From: UBA8231 sp036011085
GTDB taxonomy: Bacteria; Latescibacterota; UBA2968; UBA8231
Direction: 5' to 3'
Length of the DNA: 64,000 nucleotides
Assembly (NCBI GenBank): GCA_036011085.1
Contig: DASCMS010000161.1
Span: 13,101 to 77,100 of the forward strand
The notes beneath the pieces were generated by a model that saw nothing but the letters and a program-made list of their open reading frames with translations, made no database searches and was not told the origin of the DNA. Positions 18,080 to 25,561 of this stretch are shown in pieces (the first letter of the stretch is position 1; each line of letters begins with the position of its first letter). A program made the translations under genes and the position numbers.

Positions 18080-18826
18080 ATGAGCACCGGTCACATCTTC
18101 TCCGCGGTAGCCGACACCTACGACCGGTATCCACGGCAGTTCTCCCCGGCTCTCTACGAACGGATCGCCAGCTTGTGTCCGCCCACCCCGGACACGTGCG
18201 TGCTGGACGTGGGTTGCGGCACCGGCACGACCACGTACGTCCTGGCGGAGAGCTACCCTCGGACCCTTGGCCTCGAGCCTTCTGCAGCGCTGCTGCGTCA
18301 CGCATCCTCGCGGGATGGGGCCATCCTCTGGCTTCAGGGCATCGCCGAGCAGATGCCGCTGGCCGACCACGGGTTCGATCTCATCACGGCGGCGCAGGCC
18401 TTCCACTGGTTCGATGGTGACGTGTTTCTTGCCGAAGCCCGGCGAATCCTCAAACCCGGGGGCACGATCGCCCTGTTCTGGAAAGGCCCCGAGCGTGGTG
18501 AGCCGTACCGGAGGCTGCTGGAACGGACCATCGACGAGCGCCTCCACGTGAGCAAGCTCAGGACCCCTCTTGCCGATGTCGAACAGTCGCTGTCCGCCTC
18601 TGGACTCACCAACGTGCGGATGCAGGAGTTCGTATTCGACATCGAGTGGACGGTGGAATCCTATGTGGGATCCGTCAGCAGCACCTCGAGGATGGCCCAG
18701 CTGGATGAAGAGCAGAGGGCACAGCTGATCCCGCATCTGCGCGCCGCGCTCCTTGAGGAAACGGGTCAGGATCGGTTCACGGAGCGTAACGTCGCCAGCC
18801 TGTTCACGGCGAGAAACCCCAGTTGA
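18080..18826 (+). CDS. Class I SAM-dependent methyltransferase
   Basis: 248 aa. Motif I is VLDVGCGTG (41-49). Motif II/III and the post-motif follow as LGLEPSAALLRHA, IAEQMPLADHGFDLITAAQAFHWFD and ARRILKPGGTIALFWKG. This is a Methyltransf_11 core of the BioC/UbiE-like type. The first ATG at 18080 is six bases after the previous stop; a longer version from 18047 would only add residues overlapping the upstream gene. The acceptor is unknown. Its position after a squalene/phytoene-synthase-like gene makes a lipid or isoprenoid substrate conceivable but unproven. Confidence 0.88.
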   Translation: MSTGHIFSAVADTYDRYPRQFSPALYERIASLCPPTPDTCVLDVGCGTGTTTYVLAESYPRTLGLEPSAALLRHASSRDGAILWLQGIAEQMPLADHGFDLITAAQAFHWFDGDVFLAEARRILKPGGTIALFWKGPERGEPYRRLLERTIDERLHVSKLRTPLADVEQSLSASGLTNVRMQEFVFDIEWTVESYVGSVSSTSRMAQLDEEQRAQLIPHLRAALLEETGQDRFTERNVASLFTARNPS

Positions 18827-18925
18827 GACGGTCTGCATGAGGCCGCGGATCCAGGGTTGCTCCCGGTCGCTCGTTCGTCCACTTTCCAGCCGCCGCAACA
18901 CCCTCCCTCTCTGTCCGAGGCTCCC

Positions 18926-20206
18926 ATGAAGATCAAGTCCATCGAACTCACCCACCTCGACGTTCCCTTCACCGCCCACACCGACCTGCACATGAAGTAC
19001 TGGCTGCCCCACTGGCGCATCGTGCAGATCTGCAGGCTGACCATGGACAATGGGGTCGTCGGCTTCGGCGAGACGATCCCCAACTACACGTGGTCGAAAG
19101 TGCCCGAGGATGTCGAGGAGCGAATCGTCGGCCAGGAGGCGGCCAGCCTGTTGTGGGACGACAGCGTCGGCGCCGGCGTGCAGATGGCCCTGTTCGACGC
19201 CGTGGGCAAGCACGAGAACGTGCCCGTCCACCAGCTGCTGGGGAGCCAGATCCGCGATCATGTACCCCTGTCCTGGTGGGGGATGGACATGCCGCCAAAG
19301 GACTGGGCAAGACAATGCTCGGATGCAGTGAAAGCCGGCTACATGTCGGCCAAGCTGAAGGCCCGCACCTGGTATGACCTGCACGCTGCCATCCAGGCCA
19401 TCATCAAGAGAGTGCCGCCGCAGTTCAAGCTAGATTTCGACTACAACGGCACCCTCGACAACGCCGCCAACGCCGTGGAGCACCTAAAGTCCCTGGAGCG
19501 CTATGAGCAGGTGGCCATGATCGAGTCGCCGATCCCGCAGGGCGACGTGGCCGGCAACCGGCATATCCGGGAGCGCATCAACCGCCCGGTGGCCATGCAC
19601 TTCGGCCAACCTCCCATCGCCACCACCATGAACCAGGACGTGGCCGACGGCTTCGTCGTCTGTGCCGGCGCCTCGGCGATCCGGTCGCAATCGGCCATCA
19701 CCAACGCCGCCAACAAACCCTTCTGGCTGCAGCTGGTGGGCACCGGAATCACCACCACCTGGGCGGCGCACCTGGGTGCCGTCTGCCCCGAGGCCAAGTG
19801 GCCGGCCATCACCTGCATGAACATCTGGAAGGAGCAGCTCATCACACCGAAGATCGAGCTGCGCGGTGGCTTCCATGCGGTGCCGGTGAAATCCGGCCTC
19901 GGTGTCGAGCTGAACGAGAGACTGGTGAAGAGATACACCGTGGACTACGACTGGGTCGATGCCCCGCGCCACGTTTACCGCTACTCTCGCGCCAGCGGCG
20001 AAGTTACCTACTTCGGCTGCAACAAGCAGAACCTCCATGGCATCTATCCGCGGGCGGCCATGCCCGTCAGCGAGGCCGGCTCGCAGTGCGTGCCGGTGGA
20101 AGACGACGGCTCCAAAGCCTTTGCGAAGATCTGGGAGGCCGTGCAGGACGGGGCGACGCTGCGGCGGCGGGAGGGGAGTACGAAGTCCAGGAAGGCCTCG
20201 AAATAG
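18926..20206 (+). CDS. Enolase-superfamily (mandelate racemase-like) enzyme, second copy
   Basis: 426 aa from ATG 18926; the upstream in-frame ATG 18857 would add an unstructured Pro/Ser tail. The N-terminal cap runs MKIKSIELTHLDVPF to GFGETIPNY. The barrel has a K-x-K pair (SAKLKART), Asp on strand 3 (KLDFDYNG) and Glu on strand 4 (VAMIESPIP). At strand 5 the sequence is VAMHFGQPP, with His where Glu or Asp is usual, as in the paralogue at 7764-9032. A shared late segment reads ITCMNIWKEQL. Predicted proton abstraction next to a carboxylate, for example sugar-acid dehydration or racemisation. A gap of about 100 bp separates it from the methyltransferase. Confidence 0.88.
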   Translation: MKIKSIELTHLDVPFTAHTDLHMKYWLPHWRIVQICRLTMDNGVVGFGETIPNYTWSKVPEDVEERIVGQEAASLLWDDSVGAGVQMALFDAVGKHENVPVHQLLGSQIRDHVPLSWWGMDMPPKDWARQCSDAVKAGYMSAKLKARTWYDLHAAIQAIIKRVPPQFKLDFDYNGTLDNAANAVEHLKSLERYEQVAMIESPIPQGDVAGNRHIRERINRPVAMHFGQPPIATTMNQDVADGFVVCAGASAIRSQSAITNAANKPFWLQLVGTGITTTWAAHLGAVCPEAKWPAITCMNIWKEQLITPKIELRGGFHAVPVKSGLGVELNERLVKRYTVDYDWVDAPRHVYRYSRASGEVTYFGCNKQNLHGIYPRAAMPVSEAGSQCVPVEDDGSKAFAKIWEAVQDGATLRRREGSTKSRKASK

Positions 20207-20236
20207 GGCCCGGCATCTCTTCGTGTCCTGTGGCCG

Positions 20237-23200
20237 ATGATGCGATCCCTGCTTCTCTCACTACTGCTCGCGCCTGTGGCGATGGCCTCGGCCCAGACCG
20301 GCGCTACACTGGCCCGACTGGCCGTCCGGGTCGATCCCCAGCATCGATCCGAGTTCCACGCGCTCTTTGAGGAGTCGATCCGCCCCCTGCTGCTCCGGCA
20401 CGGCGTGGTCGAGGTGGGCGATGCCGGTCGCCCGACGGTGGACAGCACTTACTGCCGCGTGCTGCGGGTCGCGGCTCCCGAGGCCATACCCACGTTGCGG
20501 AAGTCCCTGTTCTTTGCCCCCGCGTGGCTGTCCCTGGTGGACTCCACCACCGGCCGCTTCGGTGTGATCGACGATGACATCTCGTTGCGCCTCTACAGCA
20601 CCCCTGCCATACCGACGTATCGATCCCTCGTGGGCACGGGCGTTCGCCAAGGGCTCTGGCACAACTTCGGCGTGACCGATGGCCTGCCCGCCGGCGGCGT
20701 CCATCGGATGGTCCAGGACGCGGACGGGATCATGTGGCTGGCAATGGAGACCGCCGGCCTGTGCCGTTACGATGGTCAGGAGTTTTTCTGCTACGGCGAA
20801 GGAAGCGGCCTGCCAGGCAATGACGTCTCTGACCTCCGGCTTGGCGCCGATGGCGATCTGTGGCTCGAAGTTACCTCGTATCCCCTCGGGGAGGGCCGTC
20901 CTCTCAGCTTCGTGCGCTTCGACGGAACGGCGTTCCACGTCTACACGGCGGCGGACGGTGTACCCGATGACTGCAGTTTCATGGCGGGGAGTTCGGCAGA
21001 CGTGTGGCTCGTCTCGCCACAGGCCGGACCGCTGCGCTGGAACGGCGAAAGCTGGACGACGGCAGAATGGGCGAGAGAGATCTGGCCACGCATTCGCGCC
21101 GCCGAGACGCCCTCGGAACTCGGTTCGTACTCATTCTACATGGATCGTCGTGGCGCACTCTGGCTCTCGACACGCCTGCGCTTGCAGCGGGCCATACCAG
21201 GACGGCTCGAGGAATGGCCCCGGCCACCGACAGCCCCCGCCTGGTCCATCTACGAGGACAGCAGAGGCGCGATGTGGTTTGGCCTCCACGGAGGAGGGGT
21301 TGCCAGACTCGACTCCAATGGCTGGATGTCACTGTCGGCGCAGGACGGTCTGACGCCCGGTATTCCTGCCCACATGTCCGAAGATCGCAACGGCCACCTC
21401 TGGTTTGCCACCTATGGTGCTGCTGGCGTCAGTCGCTGGGATGGCGAGAGGTTGCATGTGCACGACACGCGAGAAGGCCTCATCAACAACCAGGTCCGCC
21501 ACATCCTGGAGGACCGGGAAGGCCATCTCTGGTTCTCCACGATCGAGGGCATCAGTCGTTACGATGGTGTGCATCTCATGCACCTGACGACGTCCGAGGG
21601 CTTGCCAAGCAATGGTGTGATGAGCGCCGTTGAGGACAGTCGTGGCAACATGTGGTTCGGCACCTTCCACGGCAGTGTCACCCGCTACGATGGTAGCAGA
21701 CTGAAGTCCTTTGCCATCGGTCCCCGGATGTCAACTGTATGGTCGGTCGCCGCCGATGCCGACGGCGGAGTGTGGGCTGCCAGATCCAGCCACGATTCGT
21801 CGGCTGTCGTTCGCATCCGGGATGACGAGGTGGTGACCTTTGACAGGCAGCACGGCGTACCTGAGGACGGTCCCTACGACATCCTCGCCGACGCCGACGG
21901 CCTGTGGCTGACCTTTGGCCGTACCTTTCCCGGTGGTCTGGTCCGCTTCGATGGAGCCGAGTTCTCGACCCTGAGCCTGATGGACGGCCTGCCAGGCGAC
22001 AGACTGCAGTCGCTGCACCGTGATCGTGACGGCAAACTCTGGATCGGCATGTTCGCCGGGGGGGTTGCCCGTTACGATGGCGACTCCTTCGAACACCTCG
22101 GGACTGCCGACGGTCTCGCCCACGAGTCGGTTTGGTCCATCCTAAGCGACAGCGCCGGAGCCCTGTGGTTCGGTACCTTCGGCGGCGGAGTGAGCCGCTT
22201 CGACGGACGGGAGTTCGAGACCTTCGACCGCAACAGAGGTCTGGCCCACGACTACGTGCTCTCGATCATGGAAGATCGCCTCGGTCGACTCTGGTTCGGC
22301 ACCTTCGGCGGCGGTATCAGCGTCTACGACGGGCTCGTGTTCCAGACGATCTCCAGGCGCGATGGTCTGCTCAACAATGCTGTCCATGAGATCGTCGAGG
22401 ACAGCCGCGGCGACTACTGGATCGCCACAGAGGGCGGCGTCAGTCGTTACCGGCCTTCGCGCACGCCGCCCCGAGTGCAGATCGCCAACATCATCGCCGA
22501 GCGCGCCCACGGCGCGGCGCGGCAACTGGAGATCGACGACACGCAGGACCTCGTCATATTCGAGTTCCGTGGTCGCAGCTTCACCAGCCATCCCGATCAG
22601 ATCGTCTACGTCTGCCGCCTTCTGGGGTACGACGACGAGTGGCACTTCCAGCGCGAGCCACGGATGCAATATGACGACCTCGGCCTAGGCGAGTACTCCT
22701 TCGAGGTGCGGGCCGTCGACCGCGACCTCAACTATTCCGAGTCCGCATCGGTCCGTCTCACCGTGATCCCGGCGTACGGGCGGTGGAGCCTGGTGGCCGT
22801 GCTCGTCATCACCCTGGGCCTGGTCGGCCTGCAGGGCCGACGTCTCGTACATCGAAACCGCGGGATACGGGAGGCCAATCAGCAACTCAGTCTCAGCAAC
22901 CGTGAGCTGAGCCATGAGATGGAACGGCGGGAGCGGGTCGAGGCGGAACGCACGCGCCTCGATGAGCAGCTCGAACACCTGCGCTTCCTCGACCGGCTGC
23001 GTGGCAGACTGGAGGGGCTGCGGGTTCCCTCGGAGATCGTCGAAGTCGCGGGTCAACATCTGCTCGAGGTCATGGCCAGCACGGCCGGGGGGGCCGTCCG
23101 TATCGTGCTCGATGGCTCCGATCACGCCCTTGGCGACGCTTCCGCATCACTCCATGTGTACGAGACCACTCTGCGTTGGGGTGATCGCGATCGAGGGCGC

Positions 23201-24040
23201 CTGCAGCTGCATTCTGCAGTCGCACTGAGCGAGTCCCAGCAGCGGGCCCTCGTCGACGAGACGGCAGCCCAGATCGTCAGGGCACTCGAATCCCAGGAAT
23301 TGTCGGCCCAGCTGCTGCAGTCGGCGCGGCTCGTGTCCCTGGGACAGATGGCAGCTGGCGTAGCCCACGAGCTGAACCAACCCCTGAGCGCCATCTCCAC
23401 CGTCGCCGGTGATCTCAATCTTCGACTCAAGGACGGACACGACGTCGAAGATACCCGCGTGCAGGAGATGATGGAACGCGTGCTGGCCATGGTGGATCGC
23501 ATGGCGGGCACGATTGGTCATCTGCGCGTTCTCTCCAGGGATTCGGCCCAGTCACCGGGAGAACCTCTGGACCTGAACGGGGTCGTGCACACGTCCCTGC
23601 AGGTCATCGGCGTGCAGCTGGCCAACCACGCGATCGAGCTCGAGCTGGATCTCGAACCCTCGCTGCCATCGGTGCACGGCAGAGCGAACCAGCTGGAACA
23701 GGTCTTGCTCAATCTGCTGGCCAACGCCCGTGACGCCGTGGACGAGCTCGCGGCCACCGAGCCCGAACACCGGAGGAAGATTACCGTGCGCACCAGACTC
23801 GCCGACGATTCAGAAGTCGTCCTCGAGGTCGAGGACAACGGGACCGGCATCGACGGCGCACAGCTTGGCCGGATCTTCGATCCCTTCTTCACAACCAAGG
23901 AGGTGGACCGCGGAACCGGTCTCGGGCTCTCCATCTCCTACGCCATCGCCCACGATCACGACGGCCGGCTGGAATGCCGGAGCCAGCAAGGCGTGGGCTC
24001 CGTCTTCCGCCTGCTTCTCCCTCTGCACCAACCCTCGTGA
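20237..24040 (+). CDS. Two-component propeller sensor histidine kinase
   Basis: 1267 aa. A signal peptide (MMRSLLLSLLLAPVAMASAQ) is followed by an alpha+beta domain (about 25-110) resembling a ferredoxin-like ABM/NIPSNAP fold. About 14 regulator-propeller repeats follow (about 125-745; recurring LWFGTFGGGVSRFDG), enough for two seven-bladed propellers. Then come a Y_Y_Y domain (about 755-840), one transmembrane helix (about 850-868), a coiled coil, and a DHp domain with phospho-acceptor H1044 (VAHELNQPL). The HATPase has its N box (NLLANARDAV), G1 (DNGTGID), F (FDPFFTTKE) and G2 (GTGLGLS). It senses an extracytoplasmic ligand, possibly a glycan as in Bacteroides hybrid systems, and should phosphorylate the overlapping NtrC-type gene. 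It is not a hybrid, as it has no receiver domain. Confidence 0.95.
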   Translation: MMRSLLLSLLLAPVAMASAQTGATLARLAVRVDPQHRSEFHALFEESIRPLLLRHGVVEVGDAGRPTVDSTYCRVLRVAAPEAIPTLRKSLFFAPAWLSLVDSTTGRFGVIDDDISLRLYSTPAIPTYRSLVGTGVRQGLWHNFGVTDGLPAGGVHRMVQDADGIMWLAMETAGLCRYDGQEFFCYGEGSGLPGNDVSDLRLGADGDLWLEVTSYPLGEGRPLSFVRFDGTAFHVYTAADGVPDDCSFMAGSSADVWLVSPQAGPLRWNGESWTTAEWAREIWPRIRAAETPSELGSYSFYMDRRGALWLSTRLRLQRAIPGRLEEWPRPPTAPAWSIYEDSRGAMWFGLHGGGVARLDSNGWMSLSAQDGLTPGIPAHMSEDRNGHLWFATYGAAGVSRWDGERLHVHDTREGLINNQVRHILEDREGHLWFSTIEGISRYDGVHLMHLTTSEGLPSNGVMSAVEDSRGNMWFGTFHGSVTRYDGSRLKSFAIGPRMSTVWSVAADADGGVWAARSSHDSSAVVRIRDDEVVTFDRQHGVPEDGPYDILADADGLWLTFGRTFPGGLVRFDGAEFSTLSLMDGLPGDRLQSLHRDRDGKLWIGMFAGGVARYDGDSFEHLGTADGLAHESVWSILSDSAGALWFGTFGGGVSRFDGREFETFDRNRGLAHDYVLSIMEDRLGRLWFGTFGGGISVYDGLVFQTISRRDGLLNNAVHEIVEDSRGDYWIATEGGVSRYRPSRTPPRVQIANIIAERAHGAARQLEIDDTQDLVIFEFRGRSFTSHPDQIVYVCRLLGYDDEWHFQREPRMQYDDLGLGEYSFEVRAVDRDLNYSESASVRLTVIPAYGRWSLVAVLVITLGLVGLQGRRLVHRNRGIREANQQLSLSNRELSHEMERRERVEAERTRLDEQLEHLRFLDRLRGRLEGLRVPSEIVEVAGQHLLEVMASTAGGAVRIVLDGSDHALGDASASLHVYETTLRWGDRDRGRLQLHSAVALSESQQRALVDETAAQIVRALESQELSAQLLQSARLVSLGQMAAGVAHELNQPLSAISTVAGDLNLRLKDGHDVEDTRVQEMMERVLAMVDRMAGTIGHLRVLSRDSAQSPGEPLDLNGVVHTSLQVIGVQLANHAIELELDLEPSLPSVHGRANQLEQVLLNLLANARDAVDELAATEPEHRRKITVRTRLADDSEVVLEVEDNGTGIDGAQLGRIFDPFFTTKEVDRGTGLGLSISYAIAHDHDGRLECRSQQGVGSVFRLLLPLHQPS

Positions 24041-25416
24041 GCGCCACCCCCGACTTCCAGCTGCGCATCCTTCTCGTCGTCGACGATGCCGATGTGCGCG
24101 AGACCCTGGGAGAGTCCCTGCGGGGTCAGGGACACGCCGTGGTCTTGGCGGAGAGCGGCCATGCCGCCCTCGAGCGCCTGACGGAGAGTCCCATCGACAT
24201 CGCCATCACCGACATCCGCATGCCAGGCATGGACGGCTTCGCCCTGCTGGGCGAGATCCGTGAGCGCTTGCCTTCGGTGGAGGTCATCGTCGTCACCGCC
24301 CACGGCGACGTGGACAGCGCCGTGCGCGCCCTGCGTGACGGCGCCTTCGACTACTTCACCAAGCCCTACAACGTCGAGGACATCGCTGCCGCCCTGCGCC
24401 GCACGGCGCGCTTTGCCGCCCTGCGACGCGAGAACGAGCGCCACCGCGAGCGCTGGGAGCGCCAGCAGGGCGAGCAGAGGCATCTGTATGGTAAGGCGGC
24501 GATCCTCGGTGAGAGCGACGCAATCCGGCAGGTACGGGAGCAGATCGCCCAGGTCAGCGAAACCGACACGACAACGGTTCTGATCCGGGGTGAGACGGGC
24601 ACCGGCAAAGAGCTGGTGGCTCGAGCCGTCCACTACGAGAGCGCTCGCGCCGAAGGTCCTCTGGTCACGGTGGACTGCACCTCACTGCCCGAAACCCTGG
24701 TGGAGAGCGAGCTTTTCGGACATGTCCGCGGCGCCTTCACCGACGCCCGGGACCCGCGCCAGGGGCGATTCGAGCAGGCCCACGGGGGCACCCTGTTTCT
24801 CGACGAGATCGGCGATATGCCGGCCAACGTGCAGATGCGGCTGCTGCGCGTCCTGGAGGAACGCAACGTCCGCCCCCTTGGCGGATCGACAGACATCCCC
24901 GTCGATGTGCGCGTCATCTCGGCGACCAACCGTGACCTGCCGCAGGGCGTGGAGGCCGGAGACTTTCGCCGTGACCTCTACTATCGACTCAATACCTTTG
25001 CCATCTCTCTTCCGCCGCTGCGCGAACGGCCGGAAGATATACGCCCCACAGCTCTCCACTTTCTCACCCGCTTCGCAGGTGAGCAACGGAAAGCCATCGC
25101 CGGACTCAGCTCTGAGGCGTGGTCGGCGCTGGAGTCCTACAGCTTTCCGGGGAATGTGCGCGAGCTCCGCAACCTCGTGGAGCGGGCCGTACTCGTGTGT
25201 CGGGGGGAGCAGATCGGTATCCATGAGCTGCATTTCGACGGCAAGCCACCGTCGATCGCCAGCGATGCTCCCGATCTGAATCTGCCCGCTGCGGAGCGTT
25301 CCCTGATCCTCGCGGCCCTGGAGCGAGCCGACGGCAGCAAGGCAGAGGCCGCACGCCTCCTGGGGATCAGCCGGGATTCGCTGCGCCGACGGCTGGAGCG
25401 CCAGGGAATCACCTGA
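24037..25416 (+). CDS. NtrC-family sigma54-dependent response regulator
   Basis: 459 aa from GTG 24037, overlapping the kinase stop (GTGA). The receiver has D16-D17, phospho-acceptor D59 (ITDIRMPGMDG), a Thr switch (VVTAHGD) and Lys (FTKPY). The AAA+ domain has Walker A GETGTGKE, the sigma54-contact loop as GAFTDA (the last Gly of GAFTGA is Asp), Walker B TLFLDEIG and the arginine fingers. A Fis-type HTH closes it (AARLLGISRDSLRRRLER). It should activate sigma54 promoters after phosphorylation by the upstream kinase. The obvious candidate target is the downstream surface-protein gene, but I found no good -24/-12 element in the 145-bp gap. Confidence 0.95.
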   Translation: MSATPDFQLRILLVVDDADVRETLGESLRGQGHAVVLAESGHAALERLTESPIDIAITDIRMPGMDGFALLGEIRERLPSVEVIVVTAHGDVDSAVRALRDGAFDYFTKPYNVEDIAAALRRTARFAALRRENERHRERWERQQGEQRHLYGKAAILGESDAIRQVREQIAQVSETDTTTVLIRGETGTGKELVARAVHYESARAEGPLVTVDCTSLPETLVESELFGHVRGAFTDARDPRQGRFEQAHGGTLFLDEIGDMPANVQMRLLRVLEERNVRPLGGSTDIPVDVRVISATNRDLPQGVEAGDFRRDLYYRLNTFAISLPPLRERPEDIRPTALHFLTRFAGEQRKAIAGLSSEAWSALESYSFPGNVRELRNLVERAVLVCRGEQIGIHELHFDGKPPSIASDAPDLNLPAAERSLILAALERADGSKAEAARLLGISRDSLRRRLERQGIT

Positions 25417-25477
25417 ACAGACGCGCGATCTGACACGGTCGGGCCGCGCGGATTGACACACTTTCTTTGCACGTGGG

Positions 25478-25512
25478 CGTGAGAAAGAGGGCGCTCAGCC
25501 CTGTTTCTCACG
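25478..25512 (+). promoter_or_regulatory. Leader hairpin 1 upstream of the surface-protein gene
   Basis: Arms CGTGAGAAA-G-AGGGC and GCCCT-G-TTTCTCACG close a 5-base loop, giving 14 pairs with one G/G mismatch. The 3' arm runs straight into GGAGG (25512-25516), the only Shine-Dalgarno-like sequence in the leader. There is no T tract, so an intrinsic terminator is unlikely. Confidence 0.65.
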
Positions 25513-25527
25513 GAGGCAGTCCTCTGA

Positions 25528-25558
25528 AACGGCCTGGCAAGGCCTTTGCCAGGCCGTT
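25528..25558 (+). promoter_or_regulatory. Leader hairpin 2, 3 bases before the surface-protein start codon
   Basis: Perfect 13-bp stem AACGGCCTGGCAA / TTGCCAGGCCGTT with loop GGCCT. It sits between the GGAGG site (25512-25516) and ATG 25562. Unfolded, the SD-to-ATG gap is 45 bases, too long for normal initiation. Folded, it shrinks to about 14. The structure could therefore set translation efficiency. No poly-U follows. Confidence 0.65.
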
Positions 25559-25561
25559 CCT

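Noticed and set aside
25450..25480. TTGACA followed by TTTGCA as a sigma54 or sigma70 promoter for the surface protein
   Set aside because: The GG/GC spacing is 12 rather than 10 for sigma54, and no -10 box lies 16-18 bases after the TTGACA.
25528..25560. Leader hairpin 2 as an intrinsic terminator of the NtrC gene
   Set aside because: No T run follows; the next bases are CCTATG, and the stem is three bases from the start codon.
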